The notes beneath the pieces were generated by a model. It did no database searches, was not told where the DNA came from, and was given only the letters and a program-made list of their open reading frames with translations. A stretch of 64,000 nucleotides of DNA from Cyathus striatus. Taxonomy: Eukaryota; Basidiomycota; Agaricomycetes; Agaricales; Nidulariaceae. The position numbers and the translations under genes were made by a program. Positions 1 to 12,505 of this stretch are shown one piece after another; positions within the stretch are counted from its first letter, which is position 1; the number at the start of each line of letters is the position of its first letter. The stretch lies in contig JAOVFP010000006.1 of assembly GCA_025738555.1 (NCBI GenBank), positions 372,001 to 436,000 on the forward strand, read 5' to 3'.

Positions 1-259
1 TCCTTCTGCAGTGTTTCAGAGTGGCGACGGAGGGAGGTGGCGGTGATGGAAGTGAATGAGAACCTCTAAGCTTGTCCTTTTGGGGATCCTAGCATGCGTT
101 GCGAGGAATAAGCAAATGAGGCGACAATTGGGAGCTAGGGTTGAATGTGTTAGGTATGTCAACCTCAGCCTCTGCTCCATCGCACTCTTCGAAATCTTCT
201 TCTAACGAGGATGAGTCTGCATAGTCTTGAAGCCCGTGGGGTATGAGGAAGAGAGAACA

Positions 260-775
260 TCAATATGACCGGTCCCTGTCGAAAAGCGAGAAAAGGTAAA
301 GGACCCATGGAACATCACGTTGTCGTGCAGAATAGCCGAAACGAAGGTGCTCGTCAATGAGAAGAGTTCTCTGTACGCCGTACGCAAGGCTAGCGTGCAC
401 GAACGAAGATATAATTCGGTCTAGCATTACCCCCGCCATACAGGCATCGAAGAGGTATTCACAATACCATACCACATCCCCAACAATGGCTAGATAAAGT
501 CGAAGACCGAGAACGCGTAGTGAGCTCTGTAGAGCACAAATTGTACCACGCACTGCCCGAAACCGAGAGGAAGAATCAACGTTGAACGCACTGATAGCCT
601 CAGAATATACCCAGTAGCCACCCCAGCCTCCCTGCATAGAGAGCGACACTCCCCGCTCCTTAACCAGATCAGCCTGCATCACGTTAACTTGCGGAGTCTG
701 GAGCTGCTCGTGCGCTGATGAAGCAGGGATCAAAGCAGGCGACGAAGTGCCGTTCGTCGCTGCAAAGAAGGGCAT
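260..775 (-). CDS. Uncharacterised protein ORF, possibly one exon
   Basis: A 171-codon open frame on the minus strand. The N-terminal third is polar (MPFFAATNGTSSPALIP...). The middle is rich in Leu, Val and Tyr (RLYLAIVGDVVWYCEYLF), a stretch that could be one or two membrane segments or a buried core. I do not recognise the family. The real C-terminus may differ, because another open frame overlaps positions 202-387 and an intron there cannot be excluded. CpG content is ordinary, unlike the TE block further right. No neighbour suggests a role. It could also be a chance ORF. Confidence 0.3.
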   Translation of the reverse strand: MPFFAATNGTSSPALIPASSAHEQLQTPQVNVMQADLVKERGVSLSMQGGWGGYWVYSEAISAFNVDSSSRFRAVRGTICALQSSLRVLGLRLYLAIVGDVVWYCEYLFDACMAGVMLDRIISSFVHASLAYGVQRTLLIDEHLRFGYSARQRDVPWVLYLFSLFDRDRSY

Positions 776-2859
776 GGAACATCTAGCGTGAAAAGGGGAA
801 GCGGATCAGTATCACAAGTTAAGGAGCAGGGACACACACCTATATCATACGCACCCAGCGTCCTATAAGTTGGCGTTGGTAGCAGCTTTATCATTGTAGC
901 TGGTAGCAGCTAGGCTCTTGGAGCGGATGTCCCAAGTAGCTGGTATTGGTGATGACGGTTGCAAGAGGAACACTATTCCAGTCTCCTCTCCTTGCAATTT
1001 GGATAGCCGCTGAATCGAACACCCTCGATGCATCATGCTGAGTACTGAGCTGCCACCGATGAGAATCTAGGTAGACTGCACCTGAAACTGGATGGTGGTG
1101 GCGGTGTGAGCAAGCCGTAACTTAGCATATTGGTCCTAACGGAAGCAGAGAGTAGGCCTCAACCTCTAAAACAAACATCACCCCGCTACTCGCCAAGCCC
1201 TCGCGAGGCCTGGAATTTTGATGGCCCATCCCTTCCTTCCTCCTCCCTTGGACATCTGCTCGCATGAATGGTGTCTATGCCACTTCAGCCAGCCTACCTC
1301 TGCACCACTCCAATCTCCTCTCGTCCCGTCACAACGGCGTAGTGTAGCCGTGTCCACTGTGTCCCTTCTATCTCTCAACGTCTCCCACCTCCGACGTAGA
1401 TGGCCGCGGTCTCTCTTTTCGCCAAATGCCACCACCGCCTGCCTTCTCCCTTCTCCCTCTTTCCCCTTCTCCTCGCCCACCTCTGACGTAGATGCCCATG
1501 GCCCCTCTTTTCGCCAAGTGCCAGTCGTGTCCACTGTGTCACGATGACGACACCGTGCTCCGCTTATTCGCCGCAGAGCAAGCTAGGATCTCGAAAAGTA
1601 CTTGCAACCGGCCGTGGGGAGGAGACAGGTAACATGGGCCCGACACGTCTCCTCGGCAGAAGGATTTGATAAGGACGATGTGGACTCTAAACTCGGTCCT
1701 CTATGCGTCAACCAGTCACCAACCCCAACTCCCGTCCATAGCTCACTCTTTCCTTCCATCATCCATGGTCCACCGCAAGCAAGAAGTCAAAGGCACGAGG
1801 ACCTCACAAATCCCACTCCTCCCGCTTCTCCACCTTTGATGTCGATATCACCAACCACATCTGCTCTCCATCCACTGCCTTCAGCAATATCGTCAACCTC
1901 TCCTACGCCCTCACAAGTCAAGAAATTGCGCCCGAAGAAGGTCCATTCCTACCACCCCCAGCACTACCCAGATCTATAACAATGACCAATGAATTATGAA
2001 GTACATATTTCGAGGCTTGGGAAGGAGACTGAGTCGGACGCTCCGAGTCCGGCCAGTGAGGTGGCGGAGGGGGACCAAGAGGATGGTTAGTGCTTTCTGT
2101 TTTCCTTCAATACTTTCCCTCCCCATCGTTACTTTCATCTTCTCCCTTCTTCCCCTCTGTTTTCTGCCCTCGTCTTCTCCCTCTGTGCCTTTGCACTCAC
2201 CACAGCCTTCATCCCTTCCTTTCGCTTGGCGCTCTCCCTTTCTTTCACCCATGCTAACCACCTCTGGTACAAAAGCTACAATCTCCGAATACGACACATC
2301 AGACCCCTATACCAACTCCTGGCACTCGACGACCGCCACGGATTGTGAAGACGATGCAGCATCCGTTCTGCGTGTGTGATTGTGCGGGGAGGTTGCGCCT
2401 GCGTCTTGAGCGATCAGTGAGTCGTTTATCTCGTTTCCGTCTCTCTGAGGAAAGAGGGAAAGAGGGGTTGGTGACTGTACAAGCTGGAAGGTCCTGGCGC
2501 TTCATTGGGAGGAAGGAGCGGTTGCAGTGTCGAGCCAAGCCTCTGTTCTGGTAGTAGGGGGGGAGGCAGCTGAAGCCGCTGTGTGCTGTTGGGAGATGGT
2601 CGACTGGCGAGTTCTAAGATGGGTATTGCGCTGCGGCTGCGTTATATACTGCCACTTTCCTCTCTTTTTCCGCCCGGTGCCAGAGAGGAAGTTTGTAGAT
2701 ATAAGCTGGAGTGCTGTCGTTGTAGGAGACGTGTCATTTGCACCAAGCAGCGACTCGGGCGTAGTAAATTCGCGTCTTGTCGCGTCATCTCGCTCCTGCG
2801 CCTTGTATCTGTCCTGTTGCTCACCTGGGCACTTCGTTGAGCTGCGTCGCGTGCCCCCT
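776..2859. other. No assignable gene; CT-rich sequence with possible exon shards
   Basis: The plus strand is pyrimidine-rich, which opens several long but low-complexity frames. One frame at about 1,770-1,998 reads like a protein C-terminus (...SRFSTFDVDITNHICSP... to a TGA at about 1,998) and could be a terminal exon. CT-rich stretches that resemble introns follow at 2,090-2,260. I cannot assemble a gene from them. Confidence 0.3.
1384..1523 (+). repeat. 48-bp direct duplication
   Basis: Positions 1,384-1,431 and 1,476-1,523 are near-identical copies (cccacctcygacgtagatg ... cgccaartgcca). Each is next to a 'gtgtccactgtgtc' string, so a slightly larger unit may have been duplicated and rearranged. 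Confidence 0.6.
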
Positions 2860-3680
2860 TTCGTTCTGCATTATGATGTCCGCCAGATTCCCTCCCTTGT
2901 TTCTTTCTTTCTCTATCCCTTCCTTCTCTTACTAACGCCCCCTCTTTTTAGATCACCCCAAATACCCAACGACTTCAACCTCCCCCCCCATCGAGGCTAT
3001 TCTACCCGCCTAAACAAACTCTCTCAATGCCGACCACCACTACCTCCCCCTCTTCGTCTCCCGCTGATGATAACAGTTCATTTGCAGCTTGGGAGACGAG
3101 ATGAAGAGGTGAGGAAGGCTGTTAATGCTGGTACGTCCTATCTCTCCTTCCCACTCCCCTTCCTTTCTGTCCTTTGCCTCCCCCTTCCCGTTCATCCTTC
3201 TCGTTCTCTGTTCGCCTCTTACGTGTATTGTCAGACGCTAATGCACCGATGGAATTCTAGGCACATGGCAGGCGCGCTCCAAGCAGGCGGAAGGACACGT
3301 TTCTTTCTGAGCTTGATGTGCTATTGCAAGAGGGCTTAGAGAGCGAGGACCATGAGATGGCTAACATTGCGTGGGTTCGTTCTTCTCTTAACGCTTTCCT
3401 TACTAACTCCTTAGTTTCTCTGTTCGTCCCTAGTACTCCGCCTTCACTGCTGCTCAGTTGCAACTTCACTTCTTCATGTACCCCATACCGACCGAAGTTC
3501 AGTATGAAAAGACGGTCAACGTCTGCGGAAGTTCGCCGAAGTAATCAAACCGCCTTGCAATCTCACCGGGCACCCACATACACTGCTGGATGGGGCACGT
3601 ACGAGAACAAGTCCCGCTGAAGAGATCCGGTCTATGGGATTGGACGAAGGCTTCCGTGTAGCGGTTTGTTGGAGTAATTA
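2860..3680 (+). pseudogene. Decayed multi-exon gene of unknown function
   Basis: Short coding-like segments alternate with pyrimidine-rich introns. A segment at 3,088-3,130 reads LGRRDEEVRKAVNA and ends at a GTACGT donor. An exon at 3,235-3,370 contains LSELDVLLQEGLESEDHE. A 63-nt intron (3,371-3,433, GTGGGT...CTAG, with a TACTAAC-like branch site) precedes an exon reading YSAFTAAQLQLHFF. The final segment reads KFAEVIKPPCNL and ends at TAG 3,678-3,680. The frames do not join cleanly: there is an in-frame TAG at about 3,258 and one-base shifts at 3,371 and about 3,515. The family is not recognised. It is either a degraded gene or a real one with sequence errors. Confidence 0.4.
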
Positions 3681-4192
3681 GTGTGTTGATTGGAGAATGA
3701 GAAGTGAGAATTTGGTTTTTGTGCTTTGGTGGGATTTGTGGTACGCTAATGCCGTTTGTGGTTAGCGTTATGATAGAAAATGAAGGAGCGTCGCCTGTGC
3801 CTAACACCCCTACCGTTACCACTGCCTACTCCCCCACCACCGAGTCTTACCCACCACTATATACGATGTTCGATCCGTGTGAAACTCAAGAATTTAAATT
3901 GTCTCCGCCGCTCTGCATGACGGCGTTGTCGACTAGCAATTATTTTCTCAACTCGATCTCTACTCTTGCTCTCCTTGCTATCTCATTAATATACAACGTT
4001 CTCATAAACGAGTCTCAAGGTTCTCTAACTCTTACGACCTGAATGCTGTTCCACAACATTACATAATCTCGCGAAACTGTCAGGTCCCTGCAGGCACCGA
4101 GGGGCGAGGGAGACAGTGACAATGTTGTGCGGACACTGCTTGGACTTGGCCTGGCTACTTTCGACGTTTCATTCAATGAACACTCTGCTGTC

Positions 4193-4200
4193 TATTTAAG
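4193..4200 (+). promoter_or_regulatory. TATA-like box (TATTTAAG)
   Basis: Lies 55-62 bp upstream of the ATG at 4,255, a normal spacing for a fungal core promoter. The surrounding promoter sequence is also found, decayed, at about 30,887-31,740. Confidence 0.4.
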
Positions 4201-4254
4201 CCTCTTGTTGTCTCTTATTGCGACTAAGATTGTTTTTCTTTCTCCTCCTCCACA

Positions 4255-5792
4255 ATGAGCATCCAGCTCGACTATGCGATAACTCGACCTTTTCTATGGA
4301 AGTGGTTTACTCCGCTGGCGTTGCTCGGGGCAGTTCTTAGTATAGGGTTTCTTAGCGCTATAAATGGTGAGCCTCAGTGCAGTACCAACTCAACTATATA
4401 CGTGGTCTGATATCTTGCACTTGCTTTCACTGGCTACGAGACGATAACAGCATTCAACGAGGACTTCAACGTTACGCAATCGTTCTGGCACGACAGATTC
4501 ATGCCTTTCCGCGCAAAGGAACCCGGAACGCTCTGCGACTCACACATCTTCAACGTAGGCGACATTCTGACCACCAACTACTCCGTGTTCCAGTGGACTG
4601 TTGAAGGGATTTCGAAAGGAAACGTTGGGAACTCTGCTATGGCTTACAACGGAACTATGTTAGAATACTGTGACATCTCGGCTCTGTTCCTCAACGGCGA
4701 TCTACGAACATGGACCATAGATCTCACTCCTGTCGTTACGTGCAGGAGTCCAACAAGGACCTCGAAGTCAATTTAAAATCAACGTTGTCGATAACTTATT
4801 TACAAGGGAAACACGTAGCGTCGTTTGGAACGATTCAGCTTGGATGGTTTGAGGCGAGGAGGATTACGGATTTCACGACGCACCATCCCAAGATCCTTAT
4901 TGGCGCTGTTAAGTTTTTCGTTCCAGCTTTTGTTTGTAACTAACAGTTGTTAGAGGTCAGCTCGCTTCAGAAGATGCAGCTCGACGGTTGTACACTGCGT
5001 CACTTGTATCCAACGGCACCACTCCTGTAACGATATCGTTTCAAGCTGATTTCGAGTACTGCCCTGCCTCTCTCGGTGCCTCAGCACCTTGTATGCCCAG
5101 CGTCCCCCGATTCAACATCAGCAATGCAGCGGCCATCCTTCCTAACATGGCAGTTCAGCAATATACCGCATCACAGCCTATAGGGCCAAGCAACCCCCAA
5201 ATACTAACAGACGATACACTCCTCCCTGTATCCAACCCCATCCAACTGGCACACGCGTTGGTACGAATGGACTTAAGAAATGGGAGTCCAAACAACTTTA
5301 TCCCGTTCCCCGAACGAACTAACGCAACGGTTGCATCTTCCTTCCCTGTGACGCCTTTCAACCCTCCGCTCATGTCCTATTCAGCGATGTACGACTACTG
5401 GAATCGGCCGAACGAAGCGGTTAGTGAAGTGTTGCCGTTGAAAATGGATGGCCCGGCCAGCATCCGCATGGTATACCTTTTCCGGTTTCTGAGAGCCAAG
5501 AGCCCTGGACAGTTGTTTATATCTGTGCTTGTGGCTACGCTGAGTATGTTTTCGAGCGGATGGGCGATTTTTATGGTTATTGCGACGTACTTTGTGAGGG
5601 CTCATACGCATGGTGGGTTTTTGTTCATCTTTCCCAATTTTTTCGCATTAGGGAGTACGGTGTTAATGGTGTTTTGGTGTTACAGCTAATCTTTGTCGTG
5701 CGCATGATCCCGAAAAGAAGAGTCCCCTGTTGGTAGACGATGAAGTGCTTTCTGACCGCTATGAGGGGTATAGACTTAACAGAGTTTATTAG
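4255..5792 (+). pseudogene. Two-TM membrane protein gene, four exons, damaged
   Basis: Exon 1 (4,255-4,366) encodes a short N-tail and a membrane segment (WFTPLALLGAVLSIGFLSA). A 54-nt intron follows. Exon 2 (from 4,421) encodes a soluble region with N-glycosylation-like NVT/NYS/NGT sites (GYETITAFNEDFNVTQSFW). The frame resumes near 4,950 (LASEDAARRLYTASLVSNG) and continues to a second membrane segment (LFISVLVATLSMFSSGWAI). A last exon from about 5,686 encodes a charged tail ending DRYEGYRLNRVY at TAG 5,790-5,792. The implied topology is an extracellular domain between two membrane anchors. Lesions: intron 1 ends in AC (4,419-4,420), not AG, and one base is missing near 4,743 (frame changes at VVTC/QESNKD). 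This resembles a family of unnamed mushroom membrane proteins; the function is unknown. A decayed duplicate of the promoter and exon 1 lies at 30,887-31,877. Confidence 0.6.
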
Positions 5793-7747
5793 GTTTTTCT
5801 TTGGGATCATGGGTTTGGGGTTTAATGGATTCATTGGTTCAATGACTTTTGTATATTATAGCATACTTTGACACTTGCAAATTTAAGACCTGAAAAAGGG
5901 TGTGATTAATGTTAATCAGTATTTCTTACAATGACTCGGCCTTGGCCCTTTACTCATGTGACCGTAGCACAGTCTAGGATCTCGAAAGGACAGGCTTCGA
6001 GTTAAACGTCCTCTGTCACTCCCCATCACCACAATTCCATCCAGCACTACGACTGTACCATCATAGCCGCATCCCTTCGCCACCACTCCGCCACACAGCA
6101 GAAGAAACTGCATTTCATGCGCATGTTATCCCCTCCCCTTCCCCTACAGGATTCATGCTATGAGGCTGGAGATCATGCTGAGGGAATTTACTGACGAGGT
6201 TTACAAGGCTAATAATGGAAGATTTGGAACTGTGTAGTGTGGGAGACAAAGAGGAAGGTTAGTTCACATGTTTCATCCCGCGTTTCGTCTGCTCTAACAA
6301 TCAGTCGCTCCACCCTCTTTCCAACCTTGTTAATTCCAATTTAGTCTGCTCTACCCTCGCGTCCTCCTTCTCTCCGTCCTTCGTTTCCTTCCCCTTCACC
6401 TCTTCCCTCCCTTCATTTTGTTCTCTTCGCTCTCTCCGTCGTTCCTCTTTCATTTTTCTTGTATGCTCAGTGTCCTAACGATGAAGGCTTCTTAGTTATC
6501 CCCATCGGGATCTTCATCTGACGATGTGTCGAACCCGCGACAGCCCCCTGATCAACCACCGTCAATGTTACTGTACGGTTGCGCGTAGGAGTGGTTGGGG
6601 TGGTGGTATCTGTATAATACGCTTCGGTGCTACGCTCGGTACGAGGGATCTGTCACATCGAAATAGAATAACAGTGTGTTGATCTATACTATTTAGTCCA
6701 TCGTTGTTGAAGGCCTGCGCTGACGGTGTCAAAGTAGGTAAACCGGTCCGTAGGGGGAGAAACTCATTCAGTTATCGAGAACGTGAGCTCAGTAAATGGG
6801 AAGACAGAAACCAGGCGTACAGACGTGTAATCAGACTCTCATCTATCACCAACTCGATCAATTCCACCATTTACCTTAAATGTTGAACACATCCCTCCTC
6901 AAAGACGACTCCATTGGAGGCACACAAGGCAAAGACGTGGTATATCGTACACAGTATGACTGTCATTAAGGGATTGCCACTACTGCTGGCAGAGACTGTA
7001 AAGGCGTATCAGCATGTTGAAATGGTGAAGATGGAGGATACGTAGGGAGCCTGGCTAGCTATACATCCTCGAATGGGCATGGGCATGATGTAGCACGCCT
7101 AGACAATGGCATTAGGGAAGTCGAGACCAGCGCGTGGCACATACATGTAACATGTAGTACGGAATAGAAGAGGTTTATTTCTTTGGAAATAGGCATGCAG
7201 AGCGCACCGTTAGCTGCTTTTACTATAATATGACAGAGAGGTATGGAACAGGGGGATGCTGAGCACGATAGAGTTGAAGCCTCGCTGAAACCTTGTTCAA
7301 ATGATACGAATTACACTATGACAGCGACTGCAACGTGGAATGGAAATCCTTTGGAAACCAAGTCACTGGAAATCGACAAGGCTTTCACCGTAAGTATACT
7401 ATAAATTTCTACAGGATCGATGCTCGATACACTTACGGTAATACAATGGCCATCAATAATTCGGACATCAAGCCATCCATTCGGACCATTCCACCAAGTC
7501 GCTCATCTCGAGACGACCAGTGTCCAGCGTCCAGGTTCTTCGCTACAAATAGATTCGCGTTAATCTAGCCTTTTGACCATTTCGAGTCGTTATAGCAAGT
7601 AAGTTTGCATGGGCATCGGTGTCAACTGACCAGACATGCTATAATTATAGGCACGTTGCTGCGATTTGCTGTGAAACGTTCTCATGATCAGAGGGCGATA
7701 AGGTAGGTTTAGCTATTAAATATAGTACACGCGTCAAGAAATGCAGC
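5793..7747. other. Intergenic; no supported gene
   Basis: CpG-normal sequence with only short unconvincing frames and a CT-rich patch at 6,290-6,450. I see no RNA gene or repeat. Confidence 0.5.
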
Positions 7748-7754
7748 TATAAAT
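7748..7754 (+). promoter_or_regulatory. TATA box (TATAAAT) of the NLR gene
   Basis: Lies 77 bp upstream of the ATG at 7,831, followed by a C/A-rich leader (cacaacaaacaaaATG) typical of fungal 5' UTRs and start contexts. Confidence 0.45.
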
Positions 7755-7830
7755 GCGCAGTTATCCATCGCTATCCATCGATACCATTCGAAATCTCTCA
7801 CACCAACGCTCTCACTGCACAACAAACAAA

Positions 7831-10800
7831 ATGCCCTTCGAAAATGCCCATGATTTTACAATTCGGAATGCTATGATGGTTGAAACTGCCACAATTACAG
7901 TCAATACTACCCAGGTAAATCTCTACTACATATGGAAACTAGTTCGTGGACCATTGGACATTGCTTCATTTATAGGTCACGAATCAAACCACTAACCAGG
8001 ATAAGATTGAACCACTCTCTCCTATACAAAATATACCACCCAGTGCAACCCAGAACTTTACTGGACAAGATGAATATCTTGAGAGGTTGCATAATCATTT
8101 TGATAAAAATGATGCTCCTGGCCGAAAAATGTTTCTTCTGTATGGAATGGGTGGTATTGGAAAAACACAAATATGTTTGAAATTCAAAGATGAAGTTACT
8201 GATTAGTGAGTATTATGTCCCAAAGATTAATACTGAAGACTTAACATATTCTTTATAGCTATCATCATATCTTTTGGATAGATGCAACATCTAAAGATAC
8301 TATTGAGCAAAGCATTAAAGATATACACAAAATTAACATCAAGATTATAGGTTCTGAGACTTCTTACTCTGCCACTAAGATTCTACAGTGGATTTCAACA
8401 CTTCAAAAGGAATGGCTCATAATATATGACAATGCAGATGGATCACCAGAACTGATTGAAAAATATCTTCCACCCAGTGGAAATAGGGGGAATATATTGA
8501 TTACTAGCCGAAATTCAGAGCATAAGAGAATTGTATCAACCATGAACTCAATGGAAGTATCAGAAATGAGTAAATATACAGCTATTGAACTACTATTGAA
8601 AGCTTCTGGCTTGAATGAAAACCCACAGAAATATTATGAAGTTGCAGAGCAAATATGTACTAGATTTTTTTTTCTGCCTTTAGCTATTGATCAAGCTGGA
8701 GCTTATATCAGTGCTGGTAAATGCAGCATTGAAAACTACATATCAATCTTTGATGAAAATAGGTTAAAACTATTGAACAGCAAAAGATTCAGAGGGGCAT
8801 CCAAGTATGAAAAAACAGTATATGGGACTTGAGAAATATCATTTCAAAAAATACTCCAAATGGCTAATGATGATACAGATGAAGAAAATGCAATGGCAGC
8901 CAAATATGCTATAAAATTAATAAATATCTGTACATTTATACATCATGAAAATATATCAGATGAAATATTTGCAAGGGCTGCAATGTATTACCCAGTCCAT
9001 ATGGAATATAATAATCAGAGAGAAAAGTCTACTTTCTTTGTGGAATGGATACAACTATACTAAATATTGATAAATACAATAACTGGAATGAGATACAATA
9101 CAGAGATAGTATTGGAATTCTATTGTCTTTCTCATTAATAAAAAGAACTTTTGATCATGAAAAATTTGGGTTGCACCCCTTAGTGCAGCTATGGTGCCAA
9201 GACCGGTTAGAATTAAATGAAAGGAAAACATGGATTTGGAATGCCAGGGGAATATTGTTAAGTTCTATCTCATATAAAGACATACATACCTATCAAATTT
9301 CAATCATTCCACACATTATGCAAAATTTATCACACCAGGATATGAGTAGTATGACATACTATGATGATATCTTTAATATATTAGCAGATACAATGAGAAA
9401 CAATGAAAAATTTGCTTTAGAAAAGAAATTAAGACTTCAAATAGTAGAGAATTGTAAGAAAGTACATGGTAGTGAACATGTGTATACTCTTTCCAGTATG
9501 AGTCATTTGGCATACACATATCTAAGTGTTGGCAAATTGGTAGAATGTGAAATATTGGATAGTCAGGTTTTGGAGATAAGAATAAGAATTCAAGGAATAG
9601 GGCACCCAGATACACTCACTAGTATGAGTAACTTGGCACATGCATATGGAAATCTTGGCAAATGGACAGAAGCCAAAATGATGGGAACTCAGGTTCTGGA
9701 GATGTACACCAGAATTCTGGGAAAAGAGCACCCATATACACTCACTAGTATGAGTATCTTGGCACAGGCATATGGTAATCTTGGCAAATGGACTGAAGCT
9801 GAAATGATGGGAACTCAAGTTCTGGAAATGAGGACTAGAATTCTAGGAAAAGAGCACCCATATACACTCACTAGTATGAGTAGCTTGGCACATGCATATG
9901 GAAACCTTGGCAAATGGACAGAAGCCAAAATGATGGGAACTCAGGTTCTGGAGATGTACACCAGAATTCTGGGAAAAGAGCACCCATATACACTCACTAG
10001 TATGAGTATCTTGGCACAGGCATATGGTAATCTTGGCAAATGGACTGAAGCTGAAATGATGGGAACTCAAGTTCTGGAAATGAGGACTAGAATTCTAGGA
10101 AAAGAGCACCCATATACACTCACTAGTATGAGTAGCTTGGCACATGCATATGGAAACCTTGGCAAATGGACAGAAGCCAAAATGATGGGAACTCAGGTTC
10201 TGGAGATGTACACCAGAATTCTGGGAAAAGAGCACCCATATACACTCACTAGTATGAGTATCTTGGCACAGGCATATGGTAATCTTGGCAAATGGACTGA
10301 AGCTGAAATGATGGGAACTCAAGTTCTGGAAATGAGGACTAGAATTCTGGGAAAAGAGCACCCATATACACTCACTAGTATGAGTAGCTTGGCACATGCA
10401 TATGGAAACCTTGGCAAATGGACAGAAGCCAAAATGATGGGAACTCAGGTTCTGGAGATGTACACCAGAATTCTGGGAAAAGAGCACCCATATACACTCA
10501 CTAGTATGAGTATCTTGGCACAGGCATATGGAAATCTAGGCAAATGGACAGAAGCTGAAATGATGGGAACTCAAGCTCTGGAAATGAGGACTAGAATTCT
10601 AGGAAAAGAGCACCCATATACACTCACTAGTATGAGTATCTTGGCACATGTATATGGAAACCTTGGCAAATGGGCAGAAGCTGAAATGATGGGAACTCAA
10701 GTTCTGGAAATGAGGACTAGAATTCTGGGAAAAGAGCACCCATATACACTTACTAGTATGGATAACTTGGCACATGCATATGGTAATCTTGGCAAATGGA

Positions 10801-11224
10801 CAGAAGCTGAAATGATGGGAACTCAGGTTCTGGAAATGAGGACTAGAATTCTAGGAAAAGAGCACCCAGATACACTCACTAGTATAAGTAGCTTGGCACA
10901 GGCATATGGAAATCTTGGCAAATGGACTGAAGCTGAAATGATGGAAACTCAAGTTCTGGAAATGAGGACTAGAATTCTGGGAAAAGAGCACCCATATACA
11001 CTCACTAGTATGAGTAACTTGTCACATGCATATGGCAATCTTGGCAAATGGATAGAAGCTGAAATGCTGGGTACTCAAGTTCTGGAAATGAGAACTAGAA
11101 TTCTGGGGAAAAACACCCAGATACACTTACTAGTATGAAAGATTTATTAGTTACATATGGAAAACTTGGCAAATGAGCAAAAGTATGGAAAGCTGGGCAA
11201 CTATGCTTGACTCCATTAAAGTAA
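7831..11224 (+). pseudogene. NLR protein: NB-ARC domain plus TPR array, disrupted
   Basis: An STAND/NLR receptor of the fungal NB-ARC/TPR class, expected to act in the cytosol in non-self recognition (family knowledge). Exon 1 (7,831-7,914) encodes the short N-terminal region MPFENAHDFTIRNAMM. Introns are 7,915-7,975 (61 nt) and 8,206-8,258 (53 nt). The NB domain shows the P-loop GMGGIGKT, a Walker-B-like EWLIIYDNAD, GNILITSR, and an LPLA motif (FFLPLAIDQAGAY). The C-terminus is about 13-14 TPRs of 42 residues (consensus LGKEHPYTLTSM...LAHAYGNLGKWTEAE). No separate N-terminal effector domain is visible. Breaks: TGA 8,830-8,832 where the family has Trp, a frameshift at 9,045-9,063, a one-base loss in an A-run near 11,110, and TGA 11,174-11,176 in place of TGG. 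The original end is probably TAA 11,222-11,224. CpG is almost absent past exon 2, unlike the flanking DNA on the left. Confidence 0.85.
9460..11140 (+). repeat. TPR-coding tandem array, 126-bp unit with 252-bp dimers
   Basis: About 13 in-frame 126-bp units, each one 42-residue TPR. From about 9,640 to 10,650 two unit types alternate: A (SSLAH...EAKMM...MYTRI) and B (SILAQ...EAEMM...MRTRI). Together they form a 252-bp higher-order unit repeated almost identically about four times. The outer units (first, and last four) are more divergent. This is the usual signature of recent unequal exchange or slippage in the centre of the array. Confidence 0.9.
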
Positions 11225-12505
11225 TTAAGTTCTAATGCTGAGGAGGTTGTATTACAGGGGATCTGTTAATAGGCATCTTATTTAACTATTTACCACAGTG
11301 ACTCAAATTTATTCCAAGTAATATACTTATTGTGTAACTAAAAGAACTTGGGTTTATCAATATATAGTATTATATATATATATTATGTGCTTTTGTCAAT
11401 ACCAATACATGTAAAGGAGAGAGGAAAAGGCAATGTCATTGATTCATATATCTGTAAGTACATATGTTAAGTAAACTGTACAGTTGGGATATGTGATGAG
11501 AAATAAAGAAAGTAGATTATTATTAAGCTAGAGACAGAGGGAGAAGGAATAGAGAGAAAGAAGTTGTAAGTTGCACACAAACTTTGCAAAGAGAAAAGGC
11601 AGGCTGAAAAACAGTATTATGTTTGTAGGTGTGATCTTCTGAATGGTGGCTCTAAAGCCATCCCAGAAGTATTGAATCTGTTCCCTGACACTAATTTATC
11701 CAACTGATTTAATCAATTCCTTTAATTCATATGTATATTTTGAGACAGTTAACTGTCTCTGAGTAAACACTCTCAATTTTTTGCATTGTATTTCATAGTA
11801 GTCTGTCAGGAAGAGGTAGTTAAACTTCTCAACAAAAAACTGTTTCAAGGTCCATTCTCTATAATTATCAGAAACTCAGACATGAAGTAATGGAATTGAT
11901 GGGCTTCAGGAGTGCCATCATACTCTTTAGGGGTATGGGTTTTATTAAAGTCTTAGACCAAAGAGACTGTTTTTGTTATTTTTATTGCAAGTGTTGGGTT
12001 TTCTCAGTAATTTACACTCCCCTGAGTGGTCCATATGGATCCATGCGAATCTGTGTGGAATCTTTACAGACCTGTAAATTCTGTGCAGATTCTGTACAGA
12101 TCTGCACATAATTTTTAGTAGTTTTGAGTATATCTGCAAAGATTCTATTCTGTTAGTTTTATATCTCAATTTTGTCACATATGTTCCCACTATGTCTTTC
12201 AATGCCTCTTAAATTCTCACAAATCATGTACATATGAAAAAATATTATTGTGATATGACTAAAATACATGTATACCTATACTAATATAAGAAAATACCAT
12301 TCATCTCTCATCACTGTATTCCTAACCATTTCCCTCATATCCCATTGTTGTGTACATTAGCTGCATTGATGCACACATGTTGATGACACCTATGTGTAGG
12401 GTGTGTCCTTGGCTTGCAGAAGGAGGAGTGGGGGGGGAGAGTGGCAGTGAAGTGAGGGTGGAAGGGATGAGGATGACATGTCAATGACATGCCTATGAGT
12501 ATGGT
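11225..12505. other. AT-rich, CpG-poor intergenic sequence
   Basis: Starts with the probable 3' flank of the NLR. It includes a (TA)n tract at about 11,365-11,385 and a cluster of near-repeats of 'ctgtacagatctgca' at 12,060-12,115. No gene is supported. Confidence 0.5.
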
